A DNA stretch of 64,000 nucleotides from Eutypa lata. Its lineage: Eukaryota > Ascomycota > Sordariomycetes > Xylariales > Diatrypaceae. A program made the position numbers and the translations under genes. The notes below the pieces were generated by a model. The model was not told the origin of the DNA. It did not search any database and saw only the letters and a program-made list of their open reading frames with translations. The stretch spans positions 2,852,001 to 2,916,000 of the forward strand of contig JAKULF010000007.1 of assembly GCA_022661535.1 (NCBI GenBank). Reading direction: 5' to 3'. Numbering within the stretch: the stretch's first letter is position 1; each line of letters begins with the position of its first letter. Below are positions 47,401-57,940 of this stretch, one piece after another.

Positions 47401-49988
47401 CTTCTTTCTCGATATTTTTGTTGTCGTGGGCGATTGGAGGGAGCACGGGCTCACTACCTACTAAGTCGGCTTCAAGTATGTATTATTGAGGTGTGGTTTT
47501 GCAGAGGGCACGCAAGCCACTGTTAGTTGGGAAGGGACTTAGAAGAGGGGGGAGGGACATAGAAAATTAAAATGCAAAACGGAAATAAAGTGAAAAAGGG
47601 TGACACAACTGTTGCACCTTGTATGTAGCCGGTGAATGGGAATTTTTGCTTAAGAGGGCCCTGTCCATGCATGTCAGGAGGGGCAACGGAGGACTGCATG
47701 TATGGAAATCCTTTTTTATCAAGGGGTTGTACGTAGTATAATATATCACTCGTGTTGCATACCTAGAGTAGCTGTCTTGTATAATTGGACACTTGCCCCA
47801 AAATCTTCAGGAAGATAGGCGCAATATTTAGGTAGTTGGTCGTAAAGATTCTTGTGACCTGGTGAATCACCGATATAGTATTGTATCTGGTTGGCATCAT
47901 GCTGCAATATAAAGCTTTGATCATGACAATTCTCTTTCGTCGTACCGAGAATCATAACCCCAATAAAATATTCTTAATCTTCGAATGGTTGTATGTAATG
48001 CCAGAATGCTAGCTAGCCTCTATGTGTTTGCAAGTCTTCCCCCTGTTGTTTGCCTCTGGACTGCATCTTTCCCCCTCTTTGTCAAACATCAGATCAGTTC
48101 TAGCCTAAGGCTGTGGAACTATAGAATCAATGTTGTGTAATGAACTATGTCTATGAATCCCGTCTTTAACCAGCTGCCAACCCTGTTCCTTACTAAGAAA
48201 ACTAGTAAATTACAACCAACCATTCTGTTGTTCTCGGCCTGCTGCAGGGTCACAAGTTTATCCCCGAGTTTCCCCTATATTTCGTTAATTTTAGCGACAT
48301 AATCCGGAAGTGGCTGTATCTTCCCGTTGGGAAATAAGCGTGAGATCTACGTAGAGCCATCGAACCAGATTTCTTCTCCTCGGAGGATTACATGAAGGTT
48401 TAGCACCATATCTTCCGGGTCGTCCTCCAACCCTTCAAGTCGCTCGTACACGGCACGGGACGGCAGATGATCCTCTAGTTTATTTCGTTAGATAGAATTT
48501 GTAAGCAAGTCCAGTAGGAACACGCCGTCCCTTCATTACATATTAAACAATGAGAAGAAGGAATACAGCTCGATAATTGTGTACCAATTCATAGTGTTTG
48601 CTATTCTCAAGAGCATATAACGGCGTGGCCTCCTTGCATAACAGGGCATATGTAGTGAAACATTGTGTATATTTACCTACTTATATGTAGTCCAAATAAT
48701 TAGTAATAGAGCTCGTATTGGTGCTCTTGAATAATTCCCCCGTGCCTTGTCTTTACCATAAACAATACTGGTGGGAAGATTTATTGAATAAGAGCTAAGT
48801 TGGCTAGACTCTAGGTGAGTTGCATCAGCCGTAACAGGTGACGCTGCCAGAATGTCATATATATTGTAGTGTCATCGTGAGATAATGTATTATATAATTA
48901 ATAGCTCTTCATAGTCCTAGAATGTCTCTCGCATACAGCGCCATGATTTAAAGAAACACCCCCAATCCACTTCTAGTCGGACTAGCAAGAAACTCAACGA
49001 GCTCTAACGGTTGACCTACGGAGTCGCCTGATTCTCTCATGTTCGGTCCGGACAATGGATAGTTAAGTGGGACAGGGACCCGACATGCTCTTTATGCGAA
49101 GAAAATGCATAAAAATAATAAATGATATTAATAAGTATCGAACACAAGCACACAATGTTTTCTTACTGGACAGTGGAGGATTATCCGACGAAGGGCTCGA
49201 AGGCATCACCCGCAACAATTCTCTACAGGCGCTGAAGTGCTGAAGCGGCCTGAAATGGTAGGTAACGTCTGCTACGGACCATTTGATTGGCCAAATTTGG
49301 ATATTAGTGTCGACCAAGTTGTTAAAGAAAATTGTTGTTAGTGATCCCTTGTCGCCGCAGGTCGGATATTGTAGGAATCAGGCTTCCAAGCCCTCTGATA
49401 GACCTACTCACTGAATATCACCAGTAAGTACCTACCTACCTACGCTCACTAGGATACCAAAAACTCACCAAACTCAACTAGAAGCCAGGTGTTGAAGTAT
49501 CGTAGTCTCTATCGTCTTACAAATTCGTACATTTGGCATGCCAAGCCTGGTCGATCTTCCAAAAAGGGAAGTCTGTTGATTGAAGATCATAATAGACAAG
49601 TAGCAAGCAAGGATCTACGCAAAAATAAACAAACCAATGGTCACAAAAGGAAAAGCCTTATCCGTCTGGGGGATCTACATATATCTTTTGCTATGCCAAG
49701 TGCACGAATTTATAGGGGTAATACGGTATGGCTAACTAAGTATTTAAGTCAATTAGTCCAAAGTTTAGACCCAAAACTAGAGCTTCCGCGTCACTGAGAG
49801 ATAGAGAATACAACACCATCACCGTCGCCGACGTTCCAAAGCTCTTGTAACCTGTGTATTTTCTTACATTGGATTGGTCTGCAGTTAGCTGGCCAACACA
49901 CCCCATACCAACTACTGGTAATCAAAAGCGCCCCTTGGACACTCTCGGAACCCACTGAACACGCAACTCTGACTTTCCCTAGCCGACG
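47401..49988. other. Gene-poor stretch with one decayed gene
   Basis: Apart from the relic at 48009-48478 and a 69-codon frame at 47746-47955 (-) that may belong to the same relic, no gene is supported. A 102-codon frame at 49489-49797 (+) has no recognisable feature. Confidence 0.45.
48009..48478 (-). pseudogene. Decayed gene fragment, family unknown
   Basis: The minus strand reads as coherent protein interrupted by stops: RAVYERLEGLEDDPEDMVLN, RGEEIWFDGST, stop (TAG near 48348), RLFPNGKIQPLPDYVAKINE, stop (near 48282), DKLVTLQQAENNRM, a plausible intron (GTTGG...TTAG), then KEQGWQLVKDGIHRHSSLHN, stop, and LMFDKEGERC to the final TAG. Frame is kept across the first two stops, which are all TAG, consistent with point mutation of CAG/GAG/AGG-type codons. 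There is no start codon. The domain is not one I can name. Confidence 0.45.
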
Positions 49989-50618
49989 ATGGCCGGGAAA
50001 AGAGCTCTTGAGCGTTCTGAAGACGCGGGTGATTCGAACCCTGGGAAGAAGACCAAAACGGAGCAGCCTGATGCGAGCGGAGAAAGTATTTTCGAAGCCG
50101 CGCGTCGCCGTCGCTCAGATCGCGATGCTCCGCCCAAAGATAGCAGCCCAGCGGTGTCAATTGAGGTCTGGAAGAAGCAATGGAAGGAACTCTACCCTCC
50201 TGAGATACTCCACGCTGTAGGTGCTGTTCGCAAGCAGAGAAACACCTTTGGCACGAGTTCTTCGCCAACCGTCCCCCCATCGGTCTACGTTGCTATTAAC
50301 TACGTACATGGCCAATATGTCGACCACGCGTTAGACATTCTCGGCACCTACGCCACTGCGACCTCAGCTAATGAACATGCTATGGCTTATTTCGCCGATG
50401 AATACCCACATCTCACTGGAAGGGAGCCTGGGGATTGGAAGAGAAGTCGATGCTCTTCAGGGGATTTATTGAATACCTGGGACGTCGACTCGGAAGGTTG
50501 CTTGTCGCTGATTGGCGAGGAGGAAGATGGCACGAGCAAGGTCTTTGTGTGCAAGCAGGCGGTCAAAGATAACCCGCCTGAGCGTAAGGAACCTGACCTC
50601 GAGCCTTCATACTTTTAG
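49989..50618 (+). CDS. Fungal hypothetical protein, 209 aa
   Basis: Single exon from MAGKRALERSEDAGDS to EPDLEPSYF. The first ~60 residues are charged and disordered, with a bipartite basic segment (GKKTKTEQ, ARRRRSDRD) that may direct it to the nucleus. A folded part follows: SIEVWKKQWKELYPPEILH, then helices with NYVHGQYVDHALDILGTYA and EYPHLTGREPGDWKRS. No known domain recognised. The ATG is preceded by a C-rich leader. Codon use and GC match the neighbouring genes, supporting a real gene. Confidence 0.6.
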   Translation: MAGKRALERSEDAGDSNPGKKTKTEQPDASGESIFEAARRRRSDRDAPPKDSSPAVSIEVWKKQWKELYPPEILHAVGAVRKQRNTFGTSSSPTVPPSVYVAINYVHGQYVDHALDILGTYATATSANEHAMAYFADEYPHLTGREPGDWKRSRCSSGDLLNTWDVDSEGCLSLIGEEEDGTSKVFVCKQAVKDNPPERKEPDLEPSYF

Positions 50619-51907
50619 ACCAGTTTCTAGTGTATACTTCGGAGGTGGTCTTGCGGAGTCTACAGTACGTGAAACACCTCGGTGTCCTGCAAAGGATCAA
50701 CTAACACGCGACAGAGCATATCATCAACCAAGCTTGGATGCGCAGTCCTTAGAGAACTGATCACTACGACGATACAACGCAGTGCAGTCCTAAGGGGTCG
50801 TACTAGCAGCACCTTGGAAGATACGATTCAGACCGTGAGTGGCATGACGACCGAGAGAGCTCATTGCTCTGGATTAAGCTAGATTCTGGCAGACGGTGCT
50901 GCTCTTCGAGCCTATTGAGAAGCTGGAGGAGCTATGCGTGGGCACAGGGGGAGGACTTAAATCTCGTTTCTGGGGTCTGCACATTAATGGAATGCAGCGG
51001 CTGTGTTATGTAACCTAATATACCTTCTAGTCCCAACAGGAATCGCTCATATGTCTTGTATTATGCCCCGCCTACCTATTAGGTAATGATCCTTAAGAGG
51101 ATTCGACGATCTAGCAGCCACGATAATTTGCTACCTTTGCGTATATCCGTCCAACAATTCTCTTGTAAATGCGAAGAGACAAACCACCCCGGTTATACAC
51201 CTAGCACCTTGGGTTTTATAGGTGTGTTCTTGCCAACTGTACTAACTAAGCATGGGCTAATTAGGGGTAAGAACAAAGTTCAAAGGAAGCTGAAGGTCTC
51301 GATGTAGGCATGCAACTATTCGGTCGAAATATTATGTTTTAAGTAGTTATTTCAACATACCTAAAGGTAGTCAGTCACAAGTAATTTACTACAACCTCAA
51401 ATTCAAGCTCACATCCCTTCCCGCCTGCCTAGCCCGTTATGTTTATTGATACCTAAGCCGTCCATGTTTAACCCCCGGGCCAGCATTATATACACATGTA
51501 TGTAGCTCGCGAAAGCCGTGACGTATGTAGTTATCATTTACAAGGTACATACATGTAAGTACTTGATAGCTAAAGCTTGGAAGTTCCCGAGTTGATTCGA
51601 AGCTTATTATGCTCATTTAATCTTAGGAGCTTGGACCTAGCTTAGTAGCTATGTACATAAAGATCTAAGCTCGCACGTTGGCGGGGATACTGTAATTAAA
51701 CTTGAACATCTTCCCCACCTTCCTACGTGTGGCAGACGGGCAATCGACTCACCTACCTATCCATCCATCAGCATTATTGCATCGCATGTCGAGGTCTAAT
51801 TGACCTCCCATGCGTACATCGTCCTAAGAACCGCGACCTCCAAATCATCCTTCAAACCAAGGGAAGCAAGCAAGCAAGCAAACAGACCAACCCCACCAAA
51901 CCATTCA
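50619..51907. other. Intergenic spacer
   Basis: No gene supported. The last 100 bp, with CAAGCAAGCAAGCAAAC repeats, are presumed leader of the next gene. Confidence 0.45.
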
Positions 51908-53413
51908 ATGGCGCTAGTACCACCCGTGGAGAGGGACGGCTTCTCGTTCGCGGGAGGCGACCTCTTCGCCGAGGCAAGCGGGCACAACCGCCACCGGCGC
52001 GCCAGCCCGGCGGAGCTGCAGGCGCACTTCGGGACCGGGTCGGACAAGGACCGGCCGGCGCACTGGTTCGAGGCCCAGCTGATCCACTACGGGCTGCAGC
52101 CGTCCAAGACGAAAGCGGTCGCGCGGATGCGCCTCCACGACGCGGTCCGGGCGGGCGGGCTCGCCGTGCCGGCGCGCGTCCAGAAGCTCGAGACCGACCT
52201 GAAGAAGCAGTGGACCAAGAACGAGCGCGACGCCAAGAAGGCTCTTAGCGGCGGCGGCGGTCCCTCGTCCTCTGCTGCTTCGACGACAGGTGCTGCGGCT
52301 GCGGCTAAGAAGGGCACGAAGCGGAAGGCCGAGGAGACCATCGATCTTACCGTCAGCGTCGGAGGCGTCGATATCAAGGTGTCGAAATCTACCAAGACGT
52401 CGTCGTCGTCGACAACCGCGTCCGCGGCGGCGGTGGCTAAGAAGGCTAAGACGACTAAATCTACTACTGCTGCAACTCCGAAGGCCAAGGCACCCAAATC
52501 TACTACTACTACTACTACTACTACCACGCCTAAATCGAAGGCTCAAGCATCGGCATCTAAGCCTAAATCTACGTCTCGCGCACCTTCCTCGTCGGCTTCC
52601 ACCCCTGCCAAGCCCTCCGCTAAGAAACCGGCAGCCCGGCGTGGAGGCATCTCACAGGGACCCGGCCGAGGCGGGGCAGCTAGCAGCAGCACCACCACTA
52701 CCACTAGTCGACCGCCCCGAACCAAGCAGACAGCTCGCCGAAGCGGCGCCTTTGCGGCACGAGGCAGGATCGAAGCTCCCGGCACATCCTACGGTGGCGG
52801 CGGTGATTTCGGCTACGACGGGGGTCCACCTCCCCCGTATTCCGAGTACGCCAACGAACCTACTTACAGCAGAGAGGACGACGGCGATCATAAACCCTCC
52901 TACGGCGGCGGCAGCTACGACAGCGACGACCAACAGGAGTCCTCCTCAGGAGACGTGGAGCTCCGACCCCTGGGCCTGCTGAACGGGCGCTACGCCGTGT
53001 ACAGCCCGGACGTGACGTCGCAGTGGGACCAGTGGGACGACGGCGACTTCGAGCTGGTGCTGACGCTGAGCGGGAGCGAGCTCTGGGGGCGGTTCAACCT
53101 CGGCGTCGTGCGCGGGGTGCTGCGCCTCGCGCAGCGGCCCTGGGACGCGTCGCACGACCGCCTTCGTTTGGCGTGGCGCGGCCGCGAGCACGAGGGCCCC
53201 ATGCTCTACGGGGACCGGAACGGGGGCTGGCTGCGCTTCCTGGGCGGCGGCCGCGTCGAGGGCGAGATCGACTTCATGCGGCTCGGGTTCCAGGCCGAGA
53301 GGCTGTCCGGCCAGGGCACGCGGAGCGAGGCTGATATCGCGGATCTGAGATCCGAGTGGAATGCGTACAATGAGCGGGAGTATGAGGAGGAGAACCGCGC
53401 TCGCTGGCGTTAG
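51908..53413 (+). CDS. Fungal nuclear-type protein: SAP-like helix, Lys/Ser/Thr linker, conserved C-terminal beta domain
   Basis: Single exon, 501 aa, from MALVPPVERDGFSFAGGD; the frame is open further upstream but this ATG gives the natural start. Residues ~55-95 (HWFEAQLIHYGLQPSKTKAV, RMRLHDAVRAGG) resemble a SAP-type DNA-binding helix-turn-helix. Residues ~115-300 are very low complexity (Ala/Ser/Thr/Lys, with CTACTACTA and TCGTCGTCG coding runs), basic and histone-tail-like. The C-terminal ~150 residues form a conserved fungal domain: LNGRYAVYSPDVTSQW, FELVLTLSGSELWGRFNLGV, RGVLRLAQRPW, then GRVEGEIDFM and WNAYNEREYEEENRARWR. Function unknown; nuclear chromatin-associated role is inference. 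The stop is followed within 20 nt by a long (GT)n run. Confidence 0.7.
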   Translation: MALVPPVERDGFSFAGGDLFAEASGHNRHRRASPAELQAHFGTGSDKDRPAHWFEAQLIHYGLQPSKTKAVARMRLHDAVRAGGLAVPARVQKLETDLKKQWTKNERDAKKALSGGGGPSSSAASTTGAAAAAKKGTKRKAEETIDLTVSVGGVDIKVSKSTKTSSSSTTASAAAVAKKAKTTKSTTAATPKAKAPKSTTTTTTTTTPKSKAQASASKPKSTSRAPSSSASTPAKPSAKKPAARRGGISQGPGRGGAASSSTTTTTSRPPRTKQTARRSGAFAARGRIEAPGTSYGGGGDFGYDGGPPPPYSEYANEPTYSREDDGDHKPSYGGGSYDSDDQQESSSGDVELRPLGLLNGRYAVYSPDVTSQWDQWDDGDFELVLTLSGSELWGRFNLGVVRGVLRLAQRPWDASHDRLRLAWRGREHEGPMLYGDRNGGWLRFLGGGRVEGEIDFMRLGFQAERLSGQGTRSEADIADLRSEWNAYNEREYEEENRARWR

Positions 53414-53425
53414 GGCGTTGTGCTA

Positions 53426-53428
<3 letters not shown>

Positions 53429-53467
<39 letters not shown>
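53429..53467 (+). repeat. (GT)n microsatellite
   Basis: About 19 uninterrupted GT units in the 3' UTR of the preceding gene, starting ~16 nt after its stop codon. Confidence 0.95.
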
Positions 53468-53470
<3 letters not shown>

Positions 53471-54335
53471 CTGTTATTGTTCTTGGGAAGGCAGGAGGGA
53501 AGAATTTGGTTTCTGCGTACGGTCTGGTGGTTGGGTTGGAGTTGAGGTGCCCTGACGTTTTGTTTGCCTTTCGTCTTTTCAGAGGAGCTGTTTCTTGTTT
53601 ACCATACCTACCATGCACGTTGTTTGGGCTGTTGTAAACAGTATTTGACTTTAGGCTATCATACGAGTTTGCTCGGAGTTAAATTTGCCTTGTAGGAACA
53701 TATAAGTATGTAGTTTGACTTCCGTCGAGAGTGACATTTGCTTAACAAGATATTCTCCTGCTGTTGTCTCAGTTCAGGTACTACCTTCGAGACACTGTCT
53801 CAAAGCTAATAGTTCATGCAACAGCTGTCACATGCGTTGTGTAAGCATACTTACCTATCCTTGTATCTTCATGTTACACTAGTACATGATGTAGGAGTCG
53901 GTTGTATGCATATTCGACGTTGGAAGCAGCTGAGACAAGTCTCTTCATTTATGTCCGTAATAGCTTAAAAGTACGATACTGAGATGACGTATTCTTCGGT
54001 AACATGTAATCCGAGGCGTGCATTTACGCAATTGATGTAGTTAGTTCAACATTTCGTTGTTTACTGTCCACATATATACTCTCTTTAGTTGCTACAAATA
54101 TCAATTTATACATCAACTTTTTTGGGCGCTCAAATTCTTCAAAAGCGTCGATGTTTGCTTTAAGCTCTGAGCTGAAATCCGCAGCCAACGCTTAACTACC
54201 GGGTACGTTCTCCATTATTAATGTGCACAGACCAATACATGAACTTCTCGGCCATTGCGGGTCCAAATTGAGCTCTCGAGAGCTTCAAAAGTTTCTCTAA
54301 CTCTAGTCAAGTCTGCGCTACAACTTATTAAAAGA
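53468..54335. other. Intergenic spacer
   Basis: No gene. The 80 bp before 54336 are the leader of the DMAC1-like gene. Confidence 0.4.
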
Positions 54336-54718
54336 ATGGCGGACAAGGTACCAACCGTCGGCACGCTCGACAAGCCTGAGAACCTTGAGGAACTCCTTAA
54401 GCAGGATCGAGGCGAAGACTGCATGCCGTGCAGAGTCGTAGGTGAGTACCTAAATATATCTCCAACCTCTCTAACTATACCAATGCTCGCTCTTATCTAC
54501 ATTGTACCGAGCTGACAAGAACCGACGAACCAACAGGAGGCGGCGCATTCCTCGGCCTCGCGGCTTACAGCTACTGGTCCGGAACTACGCAACTCGAACA
54601 GCAGCGCGCGAAGATCCTGGCGAGCAAGTCGCTGTTGGGGATGCGAAGCAGGAGATTCGGCATTACGGCTACGTCGCTCGGGCTGGCATGGCTGGGAATA
54701 TGGCGGCTATTCTTATAA
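54336..54718 (+). CDS. DMAC1-like small mitochondrial membrane protein (DUF4536 type)
   Basis: Predicted 95 aa in two exons, 54336-54441 and 54537-54718, joined within a Gly codon. It begins MADKVPTVGTLDKPENLEEL; the hallmark CMPCRVVGGGAFLGLAAYSY at residues ~29-48 has the CxxC motif followed by the first membrane helix, as in the DUF4536 / distal membrane-arm assembly component 1 family. A second membrane helix lies at the C-terminus (FGITATSLGLAWLGIWRLFL). In animals DMAC1 helps assemble the distal membrane arm of complex I; a similar inner-membrane role in fungi is inference. It is missed by simple frame calling because each exon is short. Confidence 0.72.
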
Positions 54719-57700
54719 AGCAGGGTTGGCTATGTGCGCTTCATATGAAGAAAAACATTCGGGACCTGATGGCATCAATACGTTAAGCAAGTGAACGAAC
54801 GAATGAACGATATTCTCTGCTCGTCTAGAAGGCGCACGTACGTGCGTACACGCGTGGAAGATGAGGGTGAAGTTGGCGATGAGAAGTCCCTTTACACGAA
54901 GCCAGTGGGCGAGTTTTCCCTGGGATGCTAGACTAGTTACTTCGTACTATAATTAAACGCAAACAAGCATGTTGTGGAAGTTGTTGGCATATGTGTATGA
55001 GTCATGTAGAATAAGCTAACTGGTGTTGGATATCAAGTATAATAATTGGCACAGAAGTGCATTTGCTAGATAAATCCTTACTATAACGAACTGCTAACCG
55101 AGTCTGTAGTGGGAGACAAGTCGTTGCGGCATCCGTTTTTTTGGTACTTAAAACAGTGGATGGCATTTATTGTATGGTAGGGAACTACTGCATTAAAAAA
55201 GGGGTTAAGGTAAAGGATGACCCAAGGACCCTGACGATCCTGATGGTTTTGTTAGCTCCAGGCGAGGATTCAAAATATTGACATTAGCATTCCAGCCGGC
55301 GTAGTAGTAGCAGTTAGCTTAGGTAGTTTAGGGATTTATTAAAACATTGAATCTCACGGGCGGGTCGGTGATGTAGTAAACGCGACATGCCACGCCTGCA
55401 CGCTTGCACGCGTGAGACGGGAAAACCCAGCGTGTCTTTTTGACAGTTCAAGGGTCTGTAACTATGTTTCAATGTTTCGGCTTTGGGCCCAATTGAACGT
55501 GATGGTCTTAATCGATTGTTGACGAATCCCACCTTACTTTCCCACTTTTATAGGCACTTCATCCCTCTTGATTAGGAAATCCCCTTTCGTCGCCCAGTCA
55601 ATAAGTGAATCCCTGTCTGGGCTGCTGTGTTTCGGTCATCCACTACATCATACGGACCTAACACTTGAAGACCCTGAACAGAAGATTAGAAAATCAAAAG
55701 ATATCAAGGATAAATGATTAGCTGAAAGGTCAGGGTGTACTGAAGAAACCCGATACCATCCCAGGGGTTATCTAGGTATGTAGGTAGGTAAGCAACGGGA
55801 TAAAAGTAAATGCACACTTTGTAGGAGTTGATGGGTCGATATGATTGTAGAATAACTACTAGAATGTAGCTGGGGACTGCATCAAAATGGAACACGGTTC
55901 TGCGTCAGAGGTAAACACTGATATGATATGTGCCTTGCAAGTTTCTATCTCAAACACCTGCTGACCTAAAGTTCTTGCAGTTGACCACCCACCTGCAGAT
56001 GCACACAACCTCAGATGGCAGATCAAGATCTCTCCGACCCTTGAGGCCTGCCCGGAAGCCTGTGGCCAGGTATTGACGTCGCTCTCAGACATACTACCTA
56101 TATCTAGGACCTGATGTTATTATATACAAAATGACGATAATTCGTACGTAACTTAGATATATGCATTTAATTAGCTTGTTGTGTTACTTGACATAATACT
56201 GTAGCCAACATCAGTTACCTACATGTACTGTACCTACATACGGTGTTCATTCGCATACTTACATCCATGTGCAAGCAGGGCAAGGTGTGACAGTACATCG
56301 GATATGAACGCAATTTGGGACGGGTTTCTGGATTTATTATTTTTGGAACGCCTAACATGGACTTGAAGGGTTCATACTCCATTTTATGCCCAATCTTGTC
56401 GAAATAACGCAAGGAGGTAGGTAGTTAGGCACGTAAGGTAGATAACTGATGTCGGTATTGGACTGTAGATAATAATAAGCGAATTATATACACAATCCCA
56501 CGAGAACCTGGGGGAGGTTGCGGTTGCTATGTCGGTTATCTTCAGCCTTTTCTCAAGTAGGGTAAGTTTTACCACATGCATGTATGCATGTGTTCGTGTT
56601 GGTCTAACTGACCTTACTCCATTGTATGTGAGAATAATGTAAAAAGTAAGAGATACTCGTTAAAACACGTGTAAAAGGTCATAGGACAGGTATTGAATAC
56701 AATGTACATCCTCATTGGCACTAAGGAGATTGAAGTCCCCCCATTGGATTTATTAGGTACCTGACAAGCCCTGGGTATGAATTTGGTTCTGCCAGTTACT
56801 GAAGCCAATGTCCCCTCTCCTGCAGCAGAATGCCTGAATGCCCCCAATTGCCCACCCCTTCTCCGCTGTAACCCCTAGTGCGGGTCGCGTTAATTGGCCT
56901 GAATTGCACTGTTCACCCGTTTTGTGGACCAACGGTTTAATGGTCCGTGAACATGAACTTCTTGTTTTCTTTCCCTTCATAGAGAGAGACAGAGAGAGCC
57001 CGTCGTCGACTGGATTCAACGTACAGTAGGCTGGCTTTACTTAGCCTATGCGCAGGCATTCAACGACATCTTCGTCATAACGGCAACTCAAATGTTGTTG
57101 TCCGATGACTAATGAGTTATTGTTCTCTCATTTATTGATCCTTCTTTAACTAGTTTGAGTGTGAGTGAAATCCACTTCATCATCATCGCCGCGCCCACGA
57201 TAACGAATACGACGAAGAACGCTACCGACTTATGCATATTTAATACTTGAGATTTGTCTAGTGTTGCATCTCGGAATGCGGTAGCATTATAGATGTGCTC
57301 AGCTCCTTAAACGGACTGGGAATCAACAGCGCCTGTTGAGGAGTGTGTGTGTATGTACGAAGGGAAAGAAACGAAACGATCCTCTACCTTGGCCATCGCC
57401 GCAATCCATTATCTCATATACGCCCGTCCCCGTTTCAAATAACATCGTCCATCAACCTCGCCATATTATCTCGGATTTCAGAAGCAACACCTTGATAGGC
57501 TTCTTCTGGTCGGACCCCCGAATTGAATACCTATGTTTAAGGAGCCTAAAGCCAATGCTGGCCCGAGACCAGCTGCTCAGTCGCCTACTCGAATGTGTGT
57601 TTATCCGTCCATCTATTCTCCCCTTACTCCCTTGGTTTTATAGAACTAGAAATGGCAATGAAAGTGGAAAAGTAGGAGGGAAGGAAAAAAGAAAAGAAAA

Positions 57701-57940
57701 GCGCAGCAACATGAGCAATAGAAGTAATAATGGTGGCACTGACTATATTTTCAAATTGACTCTCGCCACAACACTTTGTCCAACTGCTTGTGCGCAATAG
57801 CCACAGATCTGCAGCCCCTTCATTGCCCGGTCCGTTTTGCCCTTGTTCATACTAACGCCTGTCGTTTTAGTGCTAAGGAAAACATCAACCACATAAACAA
57901 CAAAACACCCGTAGCGACGTCCTCCTCATCTACCGATCCA
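54719..57940. other. Gene-poor stretch of ~3.2 kb
   Basis: No supported gene. Short GGTAGGTA tracts at about 55778 and 56413. From about 57340 onward the sequence is presumed promoter and leader of the DYRK kinase. A possible splice acceptor (GTCGTTTTAG at about 57861-57870) suggests a 5'-UTR intron. Confidence 0.45.

Noticed and set aside
51914..53202. Antisense frames in the SAP-like gene
   Set aside because: Val/Ala or Arg/Ser runs that are translations of CTACTA and CGGCGG repeats.
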